Counted from the first letter of the stretch, positions 47,396 through 59,434 are shown. The stretch: 64,000 nt of DNA from Actinomucor elegans (GCA_026027325.1 JAMSLZ010000018.1:496001-560000), one strand, 5' to 3'. A program made the numbers and translations. Notes: generated by a model not told the origin, from the sequence alone.

Positions 47396-48399
47396 GATCA
47401 TACTTTCTTAACAAAAGCCCAAACAATATAGTTTATTTATCATCAAATAGTTTTATATTATATACATTTCATACTAGTTGCATGTAATGATCCATAGATC
47501 ACTCTATCGATCCCAAACAAATGCCATGTCCGATTTGTATTATTCCATAAAAATTTAAGAATACGCATAGAAAAAAAAAAAAAAATGAACACTCCCGTCA
47601 GCAACCTCATCATCATCATAATAAAAAACTCCTCCATGCACAAGAAAAGGTATTTCAGTTATTCGTATTAACGGCTAGTTTACCACGAATCAGTCAGAGT
47701 AACTCTACGAGATACCTTTTTGATAGGATCATAAATAACGTACTTTTTAATAAATGCTTGTAAGAGTATCCAAGATACATATAATGGTGTAATCAAGTAC
47801 GCGTATTACGTAGGCATTGCGGTTTCCAAGTCATAAATGATGGAATCAGGCACAGATGACGCTCAAACAAGCTTGTTCACGAGGTGAAACGCAACTATTA
47901 GTTTAATTCAAGTGTTTGAGTAACCCATGATAGAGTGCTTGGTAGTTTTTTCTCAAATTCCTGTTCATGGTGATAGGTTTAGTTGGAATTCGATCAAAAG
48001 ATAAACTGAGTTTCGATTACTTGTGTCCAAACCCTAAAAACCCCATTAAACTGCCATGGAGCACAAAATATGCTTCACTTCCTAGCAAAAAGGACTTTGA
48101 AAAGTGTAAAAATAAGTTTATTAATTGAACTCGGAAGGAACTTGAATTGATCTATCTTGACTTTGTAAGAAAGTGAATGAATTCTCAAAAAAAAAACTAC
48201 TACTTACGGTCATTCATTTAGCTGATAATTAATCTGGATGGACAGGAACTGCAGCTACACTCCTTAAGGTACACCTTGTAAACATATCTAAACTGTATTT
48301 CTTCAATTACCCGTGTGTTACATATGATCTAATTCTTTGGTAGACTTGTTTGTGTCGCTTTGCAAATAGGGGAAACGGCGAGCGTAAACAAGAAGAAAA

Positions 48400-48406
<7 letters not shown>

Positions 48407-48432
<26 letters not shown>
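48407..48432 (+). repeat. (CT)13 microsatellite in the leader of Iml2-like B
   Basis: 26-nt CT run followed by a T-rich tract, ending about 20 nt before the ATG. Probably within the 5' UTR or core promoter. Confidence 0.8.
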
Positions 48433-48438
<6 letters not shown>

Positions 48439-48452
48439 TTTTTTCTGTACAT

Positions 48453-51003
48453 ATGCTTCGACAATTGAATAATTTATCGAAATTTACGACTTCCTCGATA
48501 AAATACGCTGCTAATAACACTGCTGCTGTACTGGTGAGCCTCAGTGCTTCGTCACGAGACGACCCTACTCTTCCTTCTCCACAATTGATAGCATATTGGA
48601 TTACTGAAACTCAAAAGGGTTTGGTAAAATAATAGTAATAGTTTCTTGAAAACGCTCGAAAACCGAAAATTGAACTAAACCTATATGGTAGGACGCTTTT
48701 TTTAACGACGAGTTTGAACTTGCTCAATCTATATTCACCAAACATCACCAAGAATCGCCATTTCACGCAGTTGGTTTCGCACTTATAGCCTACGTCGAAG
48801 CTATGCTCGGGTTCGAAACAGATAAAATACAGATAGCTCTCGATCGTATAGCGGCAGCAGAAGTGCTAGCTCGACAGTTTTCAAAGAAAGCTCGGAGACG
48901 AAACTGGCATAACCATCAGCGGAAGCATAATAGTACGACAGAACAGGAACCTCAACAAGAACCCATCATATCTGTTTCGTTCGAAGACATATCAGTTCCA
49001 AGCAATGCAGGCAATACGAGCAAAAAAAAGCCAAAAACACCTGATATACAGTACGAACTGTTGGCCACCAATTGCATGCTCATGTCCTCTACCATTCAGT
49101 TTCTAAGAAACAGCTGGTTAGAATACATGAAGGCGGCTTATAAACTACGTAAAGCATACAAGCTATACGAACAAATGTTTGAATCACTTACAGGACAAAA
49201 AGCATCAGAGTATGCTACAAGTCTAAAGAAATCAGCTAAAAGAAAGGCCGGATCAGAGCAGTCTTTAACTACCCTTTTAGCTAATTCACCTCAGGTCCGA
49301 GCTTCTTGGAACGAAAAGAGACTCAGTCTGTTTTATCCAAGTACAAATCGCAAGACTAGTTTTGAAAGCATACCTGCTACAAAAAAAAGGCCTATGTCAA
49401 CCATTGATCTGTACAGTATTGAAAATGCACCTTCGAGTGATTCATCCATTACTGCCATTGAAAATGCAATCGAAAGTGGCATATTCTTCGGTATTGGCTT
49501 GTTTAGCTTGATCTTTTCATTATTGCCCCCAAGAGGTAACGTCACAAACGTTAGTTTATAGCAATGATATTCATCATCTTTTGCAGTCAATAGGATACTG
49601 AACACGTTGGGGTTTCACTCATCTCGCCCTTTTGCATTACATCTACTCCAACGATCCTTCAAAAATCAGGGTCTCTACAGCTCATTATCCGCTCTTTCAC
49701 TATTAGCTTATTATACCAACTTGTCACTCTTTATACACCCACAATTGTTACCCAACTCCCTGAGCCTTGAAAGTGCACGCCACATTCTCGATCAAATGAA
49801 GCTATTGTTTCCACATGGAAAGATATGGAAACTACTAGAGGGTAAGCTATGCAAAATGGAAGGAAACACACGTCGAGGTGTAGAAATCTTGAGAGATGCT
49901 AGACGAAGAGAAAATACGACGCGTGTTGATTTGGGTTCAATGGCTGCAGCACAGCCATCAAAAAAGAAAAAAAACGACGTTTGTGAATTAGTTCAACTTC
50001 AAGCTCTAGCTGTTTATGAGATGGGTTGGTAAGTGCTACTATTACTACTACTACTCCGTCCTTTTTTTTTTTTAAAAAAAAAAAAAAAGATATTAAACTC
50101 CTGTTTACTTGGAATAGGGGTCAGATCTTTCTGGGTGATTACTTTCAAGCAGCAGAGACGTTTTTTCGGCTAGAAAGCATGAATAATTGGTCCAGAGCCT
50201 TTTATCACTATATCGCTACGTGCTGCATGTTTGCCGATGAAGAATACGATAAATCCGCACTCGAGTTCATGCAGATTCCAAGCATCTTGAAACGCAAAAG
50301 ACATTTAGGTGGTCGTTTGCTACCAAACGAGATATTTGCAGAACGAAAGATCAAGCATTGGAAGTCAAAACAGATGGCATTACAGCGGAAAAAGTGCCAT
50401 AGCAGTACAGATGATTTGATATTGGACGGCCCAACACTAAAAAGGGTGGTAGTGGTACATCCGCTTTGGGAACTTATTTATCTATGGAATGGATTCTCTC
50501 AATTGACAGCAGCTACCTTGCAGTTAATGAAGCAAACGATTGAAACCAGTATTTCCACGCTACCCGTCGAAGAAATAGGCACAGATCTATCACAATTGTA
50601 TCTATTGCTAGGTGTTAGTGTACGTGAATTGGGCGACTTTGATTTAGCGGATATGTACCTGCGTCAATCGATACGTTGTGAGGATGACCGATGCGAAGAT
50701 CGATGGGTGATCCCTCACGGACTGTATGAAATGGCTGCACTTTGCTGCTTTCAGTTGATGCAGACCAACGATCCGTGCAGGCAAAAAAAATTGTATAAGG
50801 AAGCACATGAATGGATCCTTAAATCAGAGCGCCATTTAGCTCACCGCGTTAATAATACCCAGCAGCAGCAACAGCAACCACAACCACAACAGCAGCAAGA
50901 ATCCGTCACTTCAGATAACACGGGGGATTCGGACTGGGATAGTCGATTGCATGTTCGGTGCCAGCTTTTAATAGAAAAACTAGAAGATTTTCGTACTTTT
51001 TAG
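48453..51003 (+). CDS. Iml2/TTC39-family TPR protein, paralogue B
   Basis: Second member of the family. Exons 48453-48623, 48692-49535, 49587-50028 and 50118-51003 give 780 residues. Family landmarks: DAFFNDEFELAQSIF near residue 58, YMKAAYKLRKAYKLYEQM, the hallmark ESGIFFGIGLFSLIFSLLPP leading into VNRILNTLGFHSSRPFAL across intron 2, and MGWGQIFLGDYFQAAETFF across intron 3, followed by NNWSRAFYHYIATCC. A Gln-rich segment (QQQQQ with Pro) lies near the C-terminus. The order of blocks matches paralogue A at 25373-27607, but identity looks low outside the hallmarks, so the duplication is old. Paralogue B carries three introns where A has none. Confidence 0.88.
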
Positions 51004-52009
51004 ACCCATTATATAATAATATATAGCTTGTTTTAATTATAACCAACTGACGCGTGTGCAGGCACCGTCAAATCAGCTTAAAAACGTTCTATATCATCCA
51101 TGATTCTCTAATTTCAGAGCAAACAGTCTCCTCTTTATTTGTTGGACAGCGGAGATAAAACACTAATATTTTACTCTATTACTTTAATCCAAATAATAAA
51201 ATATCAAGAGAGATGCATAGTCTCTTAGAAGTTTGTACATAATTTAATTGCTCATCGAGAAGTGTAAAAATTGCGAGTTAGTTTCGACTTTGAGACCCTC
51301 TATATTTATGATAATAGATTGGACTTTTTGTGAGAGGAGTTATGCGAAAATATTATAGTTTATCTTGGTACACAAATTATAGGTTAGGAACTATACCTAC
51401 GAAATGTTTCTTTTTTAACTCAAAAAAAAACATTCCTGACCTGTAAATGCGAGGCTAAGGTGCACCCCTTGCAAAAAAAAAAAAATCCACACAGCTGCTA
51501 TTGGATGCTGAATTCGAGTAAGCTATAATAATAATATAATAATATTTTTTTAGGCTTACATCTTATACAAAATATAGCTTTGATAGCTTGATACACTTGA
51601 CATGAATCGAACAAATAACAAGATGACCACCAACCCAATCAATACAGGCATTGTTACTGTGATAACAGTAAAAAAAAAAGGCTATTAGCATGTTGGTTTC
51701 AATAGCTACTCAGGTGAGGCATGCCAATTTACTCAAGGATTCTTGCTCATTAGTCAGTCAGCGTCAATTCTTATAGCGTGTGAATAGCCTGTAGAGGCTA
51801 AATAATAATTGACAGTGAGCCGGACGCATTTTTTTTAGGACAAAATGATATGACAAAACTGAGGTTTCCCCCCCGGAGATTGAAGCATGTGGAGAAGGTG
51901 CATAAGAAAAACCAACTTTTTACATGTGATTGACTGTTTTTCCCCACATTAAATAGGCTTTCTAATTATCATTTTTTATTTTTATTTTTTACTTCTTTAT
52001 TCGAAAATC
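51004..52009. other. Intergenic region
   Basis: 1 kb holding the SCPx-thiolase promoter. AT-rich with several short A-tracts. A faint dispersed-element-like string (GCTATTGGATGCTGAATTCG) occurs at about 51500. Nothing else is recognised. Confidence 0.6.
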
Positions 52010-53515
52010 ATGGTTGAAAACAAGGTCTATGTTATTGGTGTTGGTATGTCCAAATTCATCAAGCCTCGAGGTGAAGTGGATTATCCAGGTAACAATAAAA
52101 TAGTTAATAACTATTGCAAAAAAAAAAAAAAAACCAACAATATGAGTAGAATTTGGTCTTGAGGCTGCAGTAAAGGCATTAAATGATGCTGGTATCACTT
52201 ATGACGCTGTTCAATATGCAACTGTAGGCTATGTCTACGGTGATAGTACAGCTGGTCAACGCGTCCTCTATCAATTGGGTATGACTCAAATCCCTATTAT
52301 CAACGTCAATAACAACTGTTCCACCGGCTCCACTGCTCTGTATCAAGCGCGTAATGCAGTAGCTTCTGGATCGGTTGACTGTGCTATGGCTTTGGGTTTT
52401 GAAAGAATGGCGAGAGGTTCACTCACTTCAACCTTTTCAGATCGCACAAACCCACTCGGTAAAATAGTTTTAGCTTTTTGTTTTCTTTTACTAATACCTA
52501 CTTATTGGTAGACCATGTCACTATGATGATGATGCAAGAGCGTGGATTTGATCCCAAAGCACCTGCAGCAGCTCAGATCTTTGGTAATGCTGGCATTGCT
52601 TATATGGAAAAATACGGAGCTACACCTAAGCACTTGGCCAAAATTGCTGAAAAAAACCATCGCCACAGTGCTTTAAATCCTTATTCTCAGTTCCGTGATA
52701 TTTATACTTTAGAACAAGTGGAACAATCTCCCAAAGTCTTTGGTCCTCTCACCAAGTTACAGTGCTGTCCTACATCTGATGGTGCAGGCTGTTCCATTGT
52801 AGCCAGTGAAGCTTTTGTCAAGAAACATAACTTGTGGGATCAAGCAGTAGAGATTGTTTCCCAAGTCATGGCTACTGATTCGCCTCGTATGTTAACTACA
52901 GATGCTATTGAATGGGCAGGCTGTGATATGACTCGTCGTGCTGCTGCTGAAGCCTATAAGAAAGCTGGTATCACTGCCAATGATGTGCAAGTGATCGAGT
53001 TACACGATTGTTTCTCGGCTAATGAACTTTTGACTTACGATGGTCTTGGTTTAACACCTGCTGGTAAAGCACACACCTTGATTGATTCTGGTAATAATAC
53101 CTATGGTGGTAAATATGTTATCAATCCTTCAGGTGGATTGATTTCGAAAGGACATCCTTTAGGTGCCACTGGACTTGCTCAATGTACAGGTATACATGAA
53201 CAGAATTAAAAAAAAAAAAAAAAAAAAAACTGGTTTATTTTATAGTTTCTGATTTTAACTATAGAGCTTGTTTGGCAATTGCGTAACTGGACTGGTGATC
53301 GACAAGTCGCTAATGCAAAGTACGCTCTTCAACATAACGTTGGTTTAGGTGGTGCTGTTGTGATTACTATCTACAAGAAGGCAACTGCTACTCAAACACA
53401 GCCTCGTGTTGGTTATAATCCTGCTATTGAAGCTAGACCTATTAGTCAAGAAGACTATGATAAAGCAGCCTCTAAACAAAAGAACAGAGCTGGATTCTTG
53501 GAAGCCAAACTGTAA
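52010..53515 (+). CDS. SCPx-type peroxisomal 3-ketoacyl-CoA thiolase
   Basis: Thiolase of the sterol-carrier-protein-x class, cleaving (often branched) 3-ketoacyl-CoA in peroxisomal beta-oxidation. Exons 52010-52088, 52150-52458, 52512-53189 and 53265-53515 give 438 residues. Seen: N-terminal [11 protein letters not shown], the nucleophile motif [10 protein letters not shown] with Cys83, [20 protein letters not shown], the second active-site block [17 protein letters not shown], and [11 protein letters not shown]. The protein ends in Ala-Lys-Leu, a type 1 peroxisomal targeting signal. There is no fused SCP2 sterol-carrier domain, unlike animal SCPx. Introns 1 and 3 carry sense A-tracts of 16 and 22 nt. 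Short, compact promoter with T-rich leader. Confidence 0.95.
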
Positions 53516-53861
53516 TAAAGTCAAGTGATTAGCTTAAATGAGTTTCAATTATCAATTGAGACAATTGATAGTTTTAGTTTGAATATTGAGCATATGCAAT
53601 TCAAACTGGATACAATAGGATAAAAATGCTAGTATTACAAAACCACAAAGGTTTAATTTGATCGCGTATTCTTACTGAAATCAATGAACAAACCATTCTA
53701 AATCTAACAAAGTGAAAAATCTCCTATAAAAAAAGAGTCGTTTAATCAGGGCAATTACTATGGTATTACCTTAATAAGTATGGGATATACTTAGAAAAAC
53801 AGTGAGCTTTCTTATAATTTTCCTTTTCTCTTCTTCTTTTCTCTTTTTGAAATTTCGAAAA
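53516..53861. other. Short intergenic spacer
   Basis: 346 bp separating the thiolase stop from the Sel1-repeat start; AT-rich, ends in a T/C-rich leader. Contains CAATTATCAATTGAGACAATTG, a small set of overlapping inverted repeats at about 53547-53568, possibly part of the thiolase 3' end. Confidence 0.5.
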
Positions 53862-54839
53862 ATGAATAGATTAAAGAAAGCCTTTTCGTTGGATTATAAA
53901 GATCAAGGATCCTCATCGACAGATCAATCTAATAGAAAGCGATTTTCACTATTCAAAACCAACAGTAGAGCCAATTTACCTCGACTATCTATCAGTCATA
54001 GCGAATATACTCCAGCCCTTGGTTCAGCCATAGAGATTGGTAATCGACACTCTCAACAGATACTCGATTATAGACCCAAATCTGCTCACTATGACGCAGC
54101 CTCTTTTATCTCATTTAATACTACTACCACCACCACTACAAACACAACAACGACCCAGAATCGTTATGCAAGTATGCAATCGATCAATTCTGATCTTTTG
54201 ACTCGAGGTGATGATACAGACAAGGATGCTTACCTCCAATTGGGTATGAAGTATCATGAGAAGGGTGAACTAGAAAAGGCCACCCACTACTGGCGGTTAG
54301 CAGCAGAATCAGGTTCACCTCTGGGGCTATTCTTTTATGGTATAGCTTTAAGACATGGTTGGGGATGTAAGCGTAATCCAGCTAAAGCAGTACAGTATCT
54401 TCAGAGTGCAGCAGAATCAGCTGTTCATGATTTACAAACGGGTATAGCTCAATCGGCTTCAGTTGCAAAGTCCGAATTAGTGCTTGCTATATATGAACTT
54501 GGTGTTTGCTTCCGACATGGTTGGGGAGTATGTATTACAAAGATCGGCGCCATTTATGATTTGTTAAGTTTTATTATATAGGTACCGAAGAACCTGGAAA
54601 CTGCTACTTATTACTTTCAAGTGGCTTCGAATTTAGGTGATCCAGATGCGCAAAATGATTTAGGTTTTTGTTATTCGCATGGCTTAGGCGTCAAAAAAGA
54701 CTTGTATTCTGCAGCAAAGTATTATCGATTAGCTGAAAGACAAGGTCAAGGTATGATTGGTAACTCTTGGATATGGAAAGAAAAGTATAATCAAGTAGAA
54801 GCACCTGATTGGAAAGGAAAAACAAAAGAAAAGAAATAA
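53862..54839 (+). CDS. Sel1-like repeat protein
   Basis: Exons 53862-54527 and 54582-54839 give 307 residues. The start is the ATG giving MNRLKKAFSLDYK. The first 110 residues are disordered, Ser/Thr/Arg-rich with a poly-Thr run. Sel1 repeats follow: AYLQLGMKYHEKGELEKATHYWRLAAESGSPLGLFFYGIALRHGWG, then AIYELGVCFRHGWG, PKNLETATYYFQVASNLGDPDAQNDLGFCYSHG and KKDLYSAAKYYRLAERQGQ (quoted in parts of the repeat consensus). It ends with GNSWIWKEKY and a Lys-rich tail. Yeast relatives (Dsf2, Skt5/Chs4-like) act as scaffolds in wall or polarity signalling; the exact role here is unknown. Confidence 0.88.
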
Positions 54840-55594
54840 GCTGGCCCCTCTTTTTTTTTGTATCATATATCTGTATTATAATTTTATCATTTTCCCCCAT
54901 CCTCTCTGTATTATACAATGTATTCTCTTTCGATAAATAGCTATCTCGTTTCTACTAATAGCGTCCTTGTGATGTATCATGTTCTCTATACTGATATAAT
55001 CAAACCGTCGGATCTATCTCGAGAAAGAATGCGTGACCTCATAAAAAAAAAGCTAGATGGTCTTGGTACCTTTGGACGCACAGTGGAATTCTGCGCATAA
55101 TTAGTCGATCCACTGCCTTTTTTTATATAAAAAAAAATAGTGAGAAAAACCAAGTTTTCACAGTAATTCGACTCTTAGTTTCACACGCCCACCATAAATG
55201 AAATATATCAGTTTTATTGGATCACGGGTAATGAAACAGTGGTCCATGACCATGATTTCCTTGATAAATAGTTCAAAATTAGAAAATCATATCTATATAA
55301 ACGATGAAGCCAAATAGAACTTTGAATACTGGGAAATATGCCAATTTACTGAATAAAGCGTTGTTTATCAATTAGAAAAAAAAACCAGAAACTTCAGAAG
55401 TAAAACGTTTCCCCCCTAAAGAAAACTCAATTCTGTACAGCCATTGTTAATTATTCAAAGTAAATAACAAACACTGCATTCATCGCCTTGTCTACTATAA
55501 TTCTTTTTTAACTCGAGTTCTGGGCAACAAAAATATATATATATATATTTGTTCATGAGCGAATACTTCATTTTCATTGGCTACGGAGATTTAA

Positions 55595-56080
55595 TAGGAT
55601 TCCATGGATCTCTCAACAAAATACTTCAAATTATAGAATAAAGTCTCGATCAATAACGGTGCAAGGTAATGCTTTAAAAGTATATATATACGTAGAACAA
55701 AACATGGTTTTTGTAATAATTAAATGTATGTATTTTTAAATTAGCTCAGGTGAATGATATCCAACTCCGATGCGGTACAGTTTTAACAGTCTGGAGCGCA
55801 AGTTTACTTTTTATTTTTTTGCACAATTTGCATCGTTCGAAAGAGAATTTGATTTTCTAAACTTTGTTGACAGTATAAGACAGAAAGTTGCACTCATTTT
55901 CTTCGATACTGTGTTTTCGATTTTTTTGTGAAAAATTATTGGTTGCGGAGGTTGTTATCGAGGTCTGCTGCTGTGGTAGATTCCTTAGACAAAAACCTTT
56001 AAAACATTGAACACAATCTAGATCAATAATGATGCATGGAAATATTTTGAGATTTTGAGTATACATAGAACACAAAGTAT
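55595..56080 (+). repeat. Diverged direct repeat pair
   Basis: Two blocks about 375 bp apart share TCTCGATCAATAACGGTGCA versus TCTAGATCAATAATGATGCA, then a variable part and TATACGTAGAACAAAA versus TATACATAGAACACAAA. The first half resembles the left block of the dispersed element, so both may be diverged relatives. Confidence 0.5.
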
Positions 56081-56367
56081 TCTTATTAATAGATAGAATT
56101 ATATACTTTTATACCAACTCAAGCGGTTGCTATTGGATTCAGTCGGTATACTATTTTCCGCCTTTCATGCTCTATCTTTCTTTTCACTTTCTTACAAAAC
56201 TTATATCATTGAAAAGATATTTAAATTCTATGAAAATCTCATTAATAATATAAATCTTAAAATTGTGTTTATTGCCTTGTATGTTTGTGATTTTAATTTT
56301 ACCCTATAAAAATTTCACAAAACATTCATCTCAGAAAATTAGCTTGCAGCACAAATCAACACGAGAT

Positions 56368-56450
56368 CTCTCTGTCGATCTTGGTCTAATGTTGCATCTG
56401 AATAATAGTCCATGCTCTACATGAGTTGTTGAATTCGCCTAAACCTGAAA
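56368..56450 (+). repeat. Dispersed hairpin element, copy 12
   Basis: GTCGATCTTGGTCTAATGTT, GCATCTGAATAATAGTCC, ATGCTCTACATGAGTTGTTG and CCTAAACCTG in order. Left block nearly identical to the copy at 36740. Confidence 0.65.
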
Positions 56451-56789
56451 TCTACTCCATTTCTTTTATCAATTTAGTACAGGTCGTTGATTTATTACCT
56501 GCATTAACTAACAGGCTGTACTATTCCTCCCCGTTGAACTAATTAAAATCCTCGAGGTTTTCTAGGTTTTAGTACAAGGTATTATGATGAGCAACACCAA
56601 TAGGAGATTAAATTACAAAATATACAGACTTTTTGGTTACAAAAAGTGAAGCTGAAAAAAAAAAAAGGGAAATCTATTATAAAAACACAGCTGGTTACGC
56701 AATTTCATTTTGAGTAACCCAGAAAATATAAAATAGTAAGCTACAATATTGACTCGCCTCTTCTTCTTTCTATTCAGACAAAAATCATT

Positions 56790-57395
56790 ATGGGAAATAG
56801 TATAAGCTCCAAGTCAAAGGCAATTGATAGACAATTACGAATAGAAAAAAAAAGAGCAGCCAAAGAAATTAAAATTCTACTGTTAGGTATACAATGAATA
56901 GGTCAAGTCAGACAATAAACCAATCAAATCATTTTATTATGTAGGTGCAGGTGATTCAGGCAAATCCACAATTATAAAACAAATGAAGTTGATTCACTCT
57001 TGTGGATTCTCGAAGATTGAAAGGGAGAACTTTCGCGTCATGATATTCACCAACTTGTTGGGCTCCATGCAAGCGTTATTAGAAAGCATGCATCTATTGA
57101 ACCTGAAGTTTGAAAATGAAAATAATTGGGTAAAAAATAACCAATGAATTCGAATGTGATGGTTACTAACATCTAGCAAAAAAGAACTATATCACGCTAT
57201 TTGAAAACATATCAAGCGGCCATCTATCCATTCATGAGCCATACCCAATGCAATATTATCAACCGTTATTATCGTTATGGCAAGATGCAAGTATCCAGGC
57301 TACTTTTGCCAAAGGAAATACCTTTGCTTTTAACGAGAATATCAAATAGTAAGTTCAAGTCAATTAACAAAGTACATATTCAATTAGTAATACGT

Positions 57396-57427
<32 letters not shown>

Positions 57428-58305
57428 CTTTTTCGATCAATTGGATAGATTTTTTTTACCTGATTATACACCAACAGATGCTGATATCATACACTGTAGA
57501 ATCAAAACAACGGGTAAAGATTACATAAATTCCAAACGAATTCCAGTGTAACAAAAATGAAAATTAGGAATTGTAGAGACCAGATTTAGGAACGGTCAAG
57601 CCATTTACAGGATGTTTGATGTAGGTGGTCAAAGAAGTGAACGCAAGAAATGGTATAGATGAAAAGCTTTTTTTTTTCTAAGAATTCAATTGACAGTGCT
57701 TGATAGGATTCATTGTTTCGATAATGTAGCTGCGGTATTATTTGTAGCTGCTCTGAGTGGTTATGATTGCTGCCTAGTGGAAGATAAATACTCAGTAAGT
57801 TAATTAGGTTCGTGACACATAGTATATTATATTAAAAACACGCTACTGCTTCTGTCTTTTAGAATCAGGTAAGCAAGAATATCAAAGTAAAACCAATGAC
57901 GACACTTACTTTATATGTAGATGTATGAAGCTTTTATGCTCTTTGAGTCAATTTGCAATTCCAAATGGTTTATTAATACTTCTATGATCCTGTTCCTGAA
58001 CAAGGTGGACTTGTTCAAGAGTAAACTGCCCAGATCAGCAATAGCAGACTATTTCCCAGACTATCACGGTAAATACCATACCGATTAGAGCCTAATGACC
58101 ACTAATCTCCATATTAGGCCCTTCAACAGACTATGATCAAGCTAAAGAGTTTTTCAAAAGGCGATTTACCAGCTTGAACAGTAATGAAAAAAAACAAATC
58201 TATGTACATTTCACAGTGGCTACAGACACCAAACTACTAACCCATGTAATGGGCTCTGTATCTGATAGCATTCTTCAAGAAAACCTTCAAACTCTTTTAT
58301 TATAA
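56790..58305 (+). CDS. Heterotrimeric G-protein alpha subunit
   Basis: GTPase that couples seven-helix receptors to downstream signalling at the plasma membrane. Nine exons: 56790-56886, 56945-57129, 57185-57348, 57428-57513, 57568-57652, 57707-57794, 57863-57868, 57921-58068 and 58118-58305, giving 348 residues. P-loop GAGDSGKST at 33-41, switch I RIKTTG with Arg173, switch [14 protein letters not shown] with Gln199, NKVD at 264-267, and TVATDT near the end, so the GTPase should be active. Exon 7 is only 6 nt (Asn-Gln), required by the conserved NQM-EA-MLF segment. The N-terminus MGNSISS fits N-myristoylation but lacks the palmitoylated Cys3 of most Galpha proteins. The C-terminal receptor-contact tail ends QTLLL. 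The exon 3 acceptor (AAAAAAG) is atypical but is the only one keeping the frame. Confidence 0.93.
57400..57426 (+). repeat. Intronic A27 tract at the acceptor
   Basis: 27 A residues run straight into the AG acceptor of Galpha intron 3, where a polypyrimidine tract would be expected. Confidence 0.85.
57863..57868 (+). other. 6-nt microexon of the Galpha gene
   Basis: AATCAG is flanked by TTTTAG and GTAAGC. It encodes Asn-Gln and restores the segment preceding [17 protein letters not shown] that is conserved in Galpha proteins. Flanking introns are 68 and 52 nt. Confidence 0.8.
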
Positions 58306-58425
58306 CACCCTTATGCAATGTAATTATGCCCATATATTCCCCCGCCTAATTCCGCGCCTTTATAGATAGATAGATAGATAGACATAGTAACACCAAACAT
58401 ATTTGACAAGCGTTGTACACATTTA

Positions 58426-59434
58426 TTAATAAGGCTTGAACTTTCTAGTTTGTTTCAATTGAGCAATCTTGGCTTTATCTTCTTCAAATCGTTTTCTTAA
58501 TTCCACCAATTCATTCTGCTTCTTTTCGCGCATCTGGAAACGGTAGAAATTGACCAATTCCTTCTTCTTTTTCAATTGATATTCCTTCTGTTGCTCAGCG
58601 ACTTCTGCTGAGACAGAACCCACATGGATTGTACCATCTGTAGCTTTGGTCTTCTTATGACGAACAACCACTGTAAATCCATCATCATCCATTTGATTCA
58701 TACGCTCCAACTTTTCACGTTCCTTTTGATATTCATCTGCCTTAAACTTCATCATGAATGAGTCAACTTCTTGTTGAAGCTCTATAGCACTTGGTCGAGA
58801 AAGATGATATGCCAAAATGTATCCTATAATTTGTATGAACATTACTGGTTTTTTTTTTTTTTTGTTACATGTTCATCTTACTTTCTAAACCCAAAGGTTG
58901 TTCTGTTGATTCATCTTCTTTTGCCCACTTCTTTTCAACGCGTACCATATTCAATACTTGTGTCAAATCTTCGTCTGTACTGAATACAATATGCGCTGAT
59001 GATCCACTGGTGAATAATCGCCTTAATTCTCGTGCAGGTTTCTCTGGTTCTTGTTCTTCTTGCTTTTTTTTGTTTTTTTTCGATTTTTTCAACTTTTCCT
59101 GTTCTAATCGATGCTTCTCGGTAATCTTCCAATAATCCTCGGAAACTGAAGATCCCGAGTCACTGTATGTAATCTGATCAATACCATGACCCTTGAAAAG
59201 TTTTTTAATATGACGATCGGTGGTATCAGCGGGTAAATTCAACAAGAACAAAGTGCGATCCTTGATATTCTCGTCTACAAGAGACTTGCTTTCATGTTTA
59301 CGCATATAGAAATAATGACGGATACTCTTGTCATTTTCATCCATAATGACAGGTAACACTTTAAAGCCTTGGAAATCTTCCAAGTGTTTGCTGTTTTCTT
59401 TGCTGGAAGTACTCGATTTCTTTGCTTTGGCCAT
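58426..59434 (-). CDS. RRP7: Ribosomal RNA-processing protein 7
   Basis: Nucleolar factor of the UTP-C complex needed for pre-rRNA cleavage and 40S assembly. Exons 59434-58882 and 58823-58426 give 316 residues. An N-terminal RRM-like fold (about 25-170) includes GFKVLPVIM, RTLFLLNLPADTTDRHIKKLF, SGSSAHIVFSTDEDL and is interrupted by a Lys/Glu-rich linker. The C-terminal RRP7 domain contains MDDDGFTVVVR, then NFYRFQMREKKQNELVELRKR and the basic end KIAQLKQTRKFKPY. Length matches the yeast protein (about 297). Intron placement yields ESRYILAYHLSRPSA. It is convergent with the Galpha gene (120 bp between stops) and its promoter is at most 110 bp, since the J-protein gene ends at 59545. Confidence 0.93.

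Larger units (their letters stand above)
44981..48452. other. Long intergenic region with tRNA-Ile and repeat copies
   Basis: 3.5 kb, the longest gene-poor stretch. It contains tRNA-Ile (45237-45310, minus) and four dispersed-element copies (about 46030, 46415, 47196 and 47325), the highest density in the window. A CT microsatellite leads into the Iml2-like B gene. Frames of 60-90 codons (45734, 46693, 47160, 47458) show no domain or signal and are not called. Confidence 0.6.
54840..56789. other. Intergenic region
   Basis: 1.95 kb before the Galpha gene. It contains a diverged direct duplication (about 55595-55705 and 55985-56080) and a dispersed-element copy at 56368-56450. A/T microsatellite-like runs near 55529 and 55680. 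Frames at 54918, 55857 and 56127 are not supported. Confidence 0.6.

Noticed and set aside
45611..55790. Shared ATGATATCCAACT strings at about 45614 and 55756 as a second repeat family
   Set aside because: A single 13-mer match in AT-rich DNA of this length is expected by chance and the flanks do not align.
57201..57401. 66-codon open frame overlapping Galpha exon 3
   Set aside because: It is in the wrong frame. The conserved Galpha residues ([19 protein letters not shown]) lie in the frame set by exons 2 and 4.
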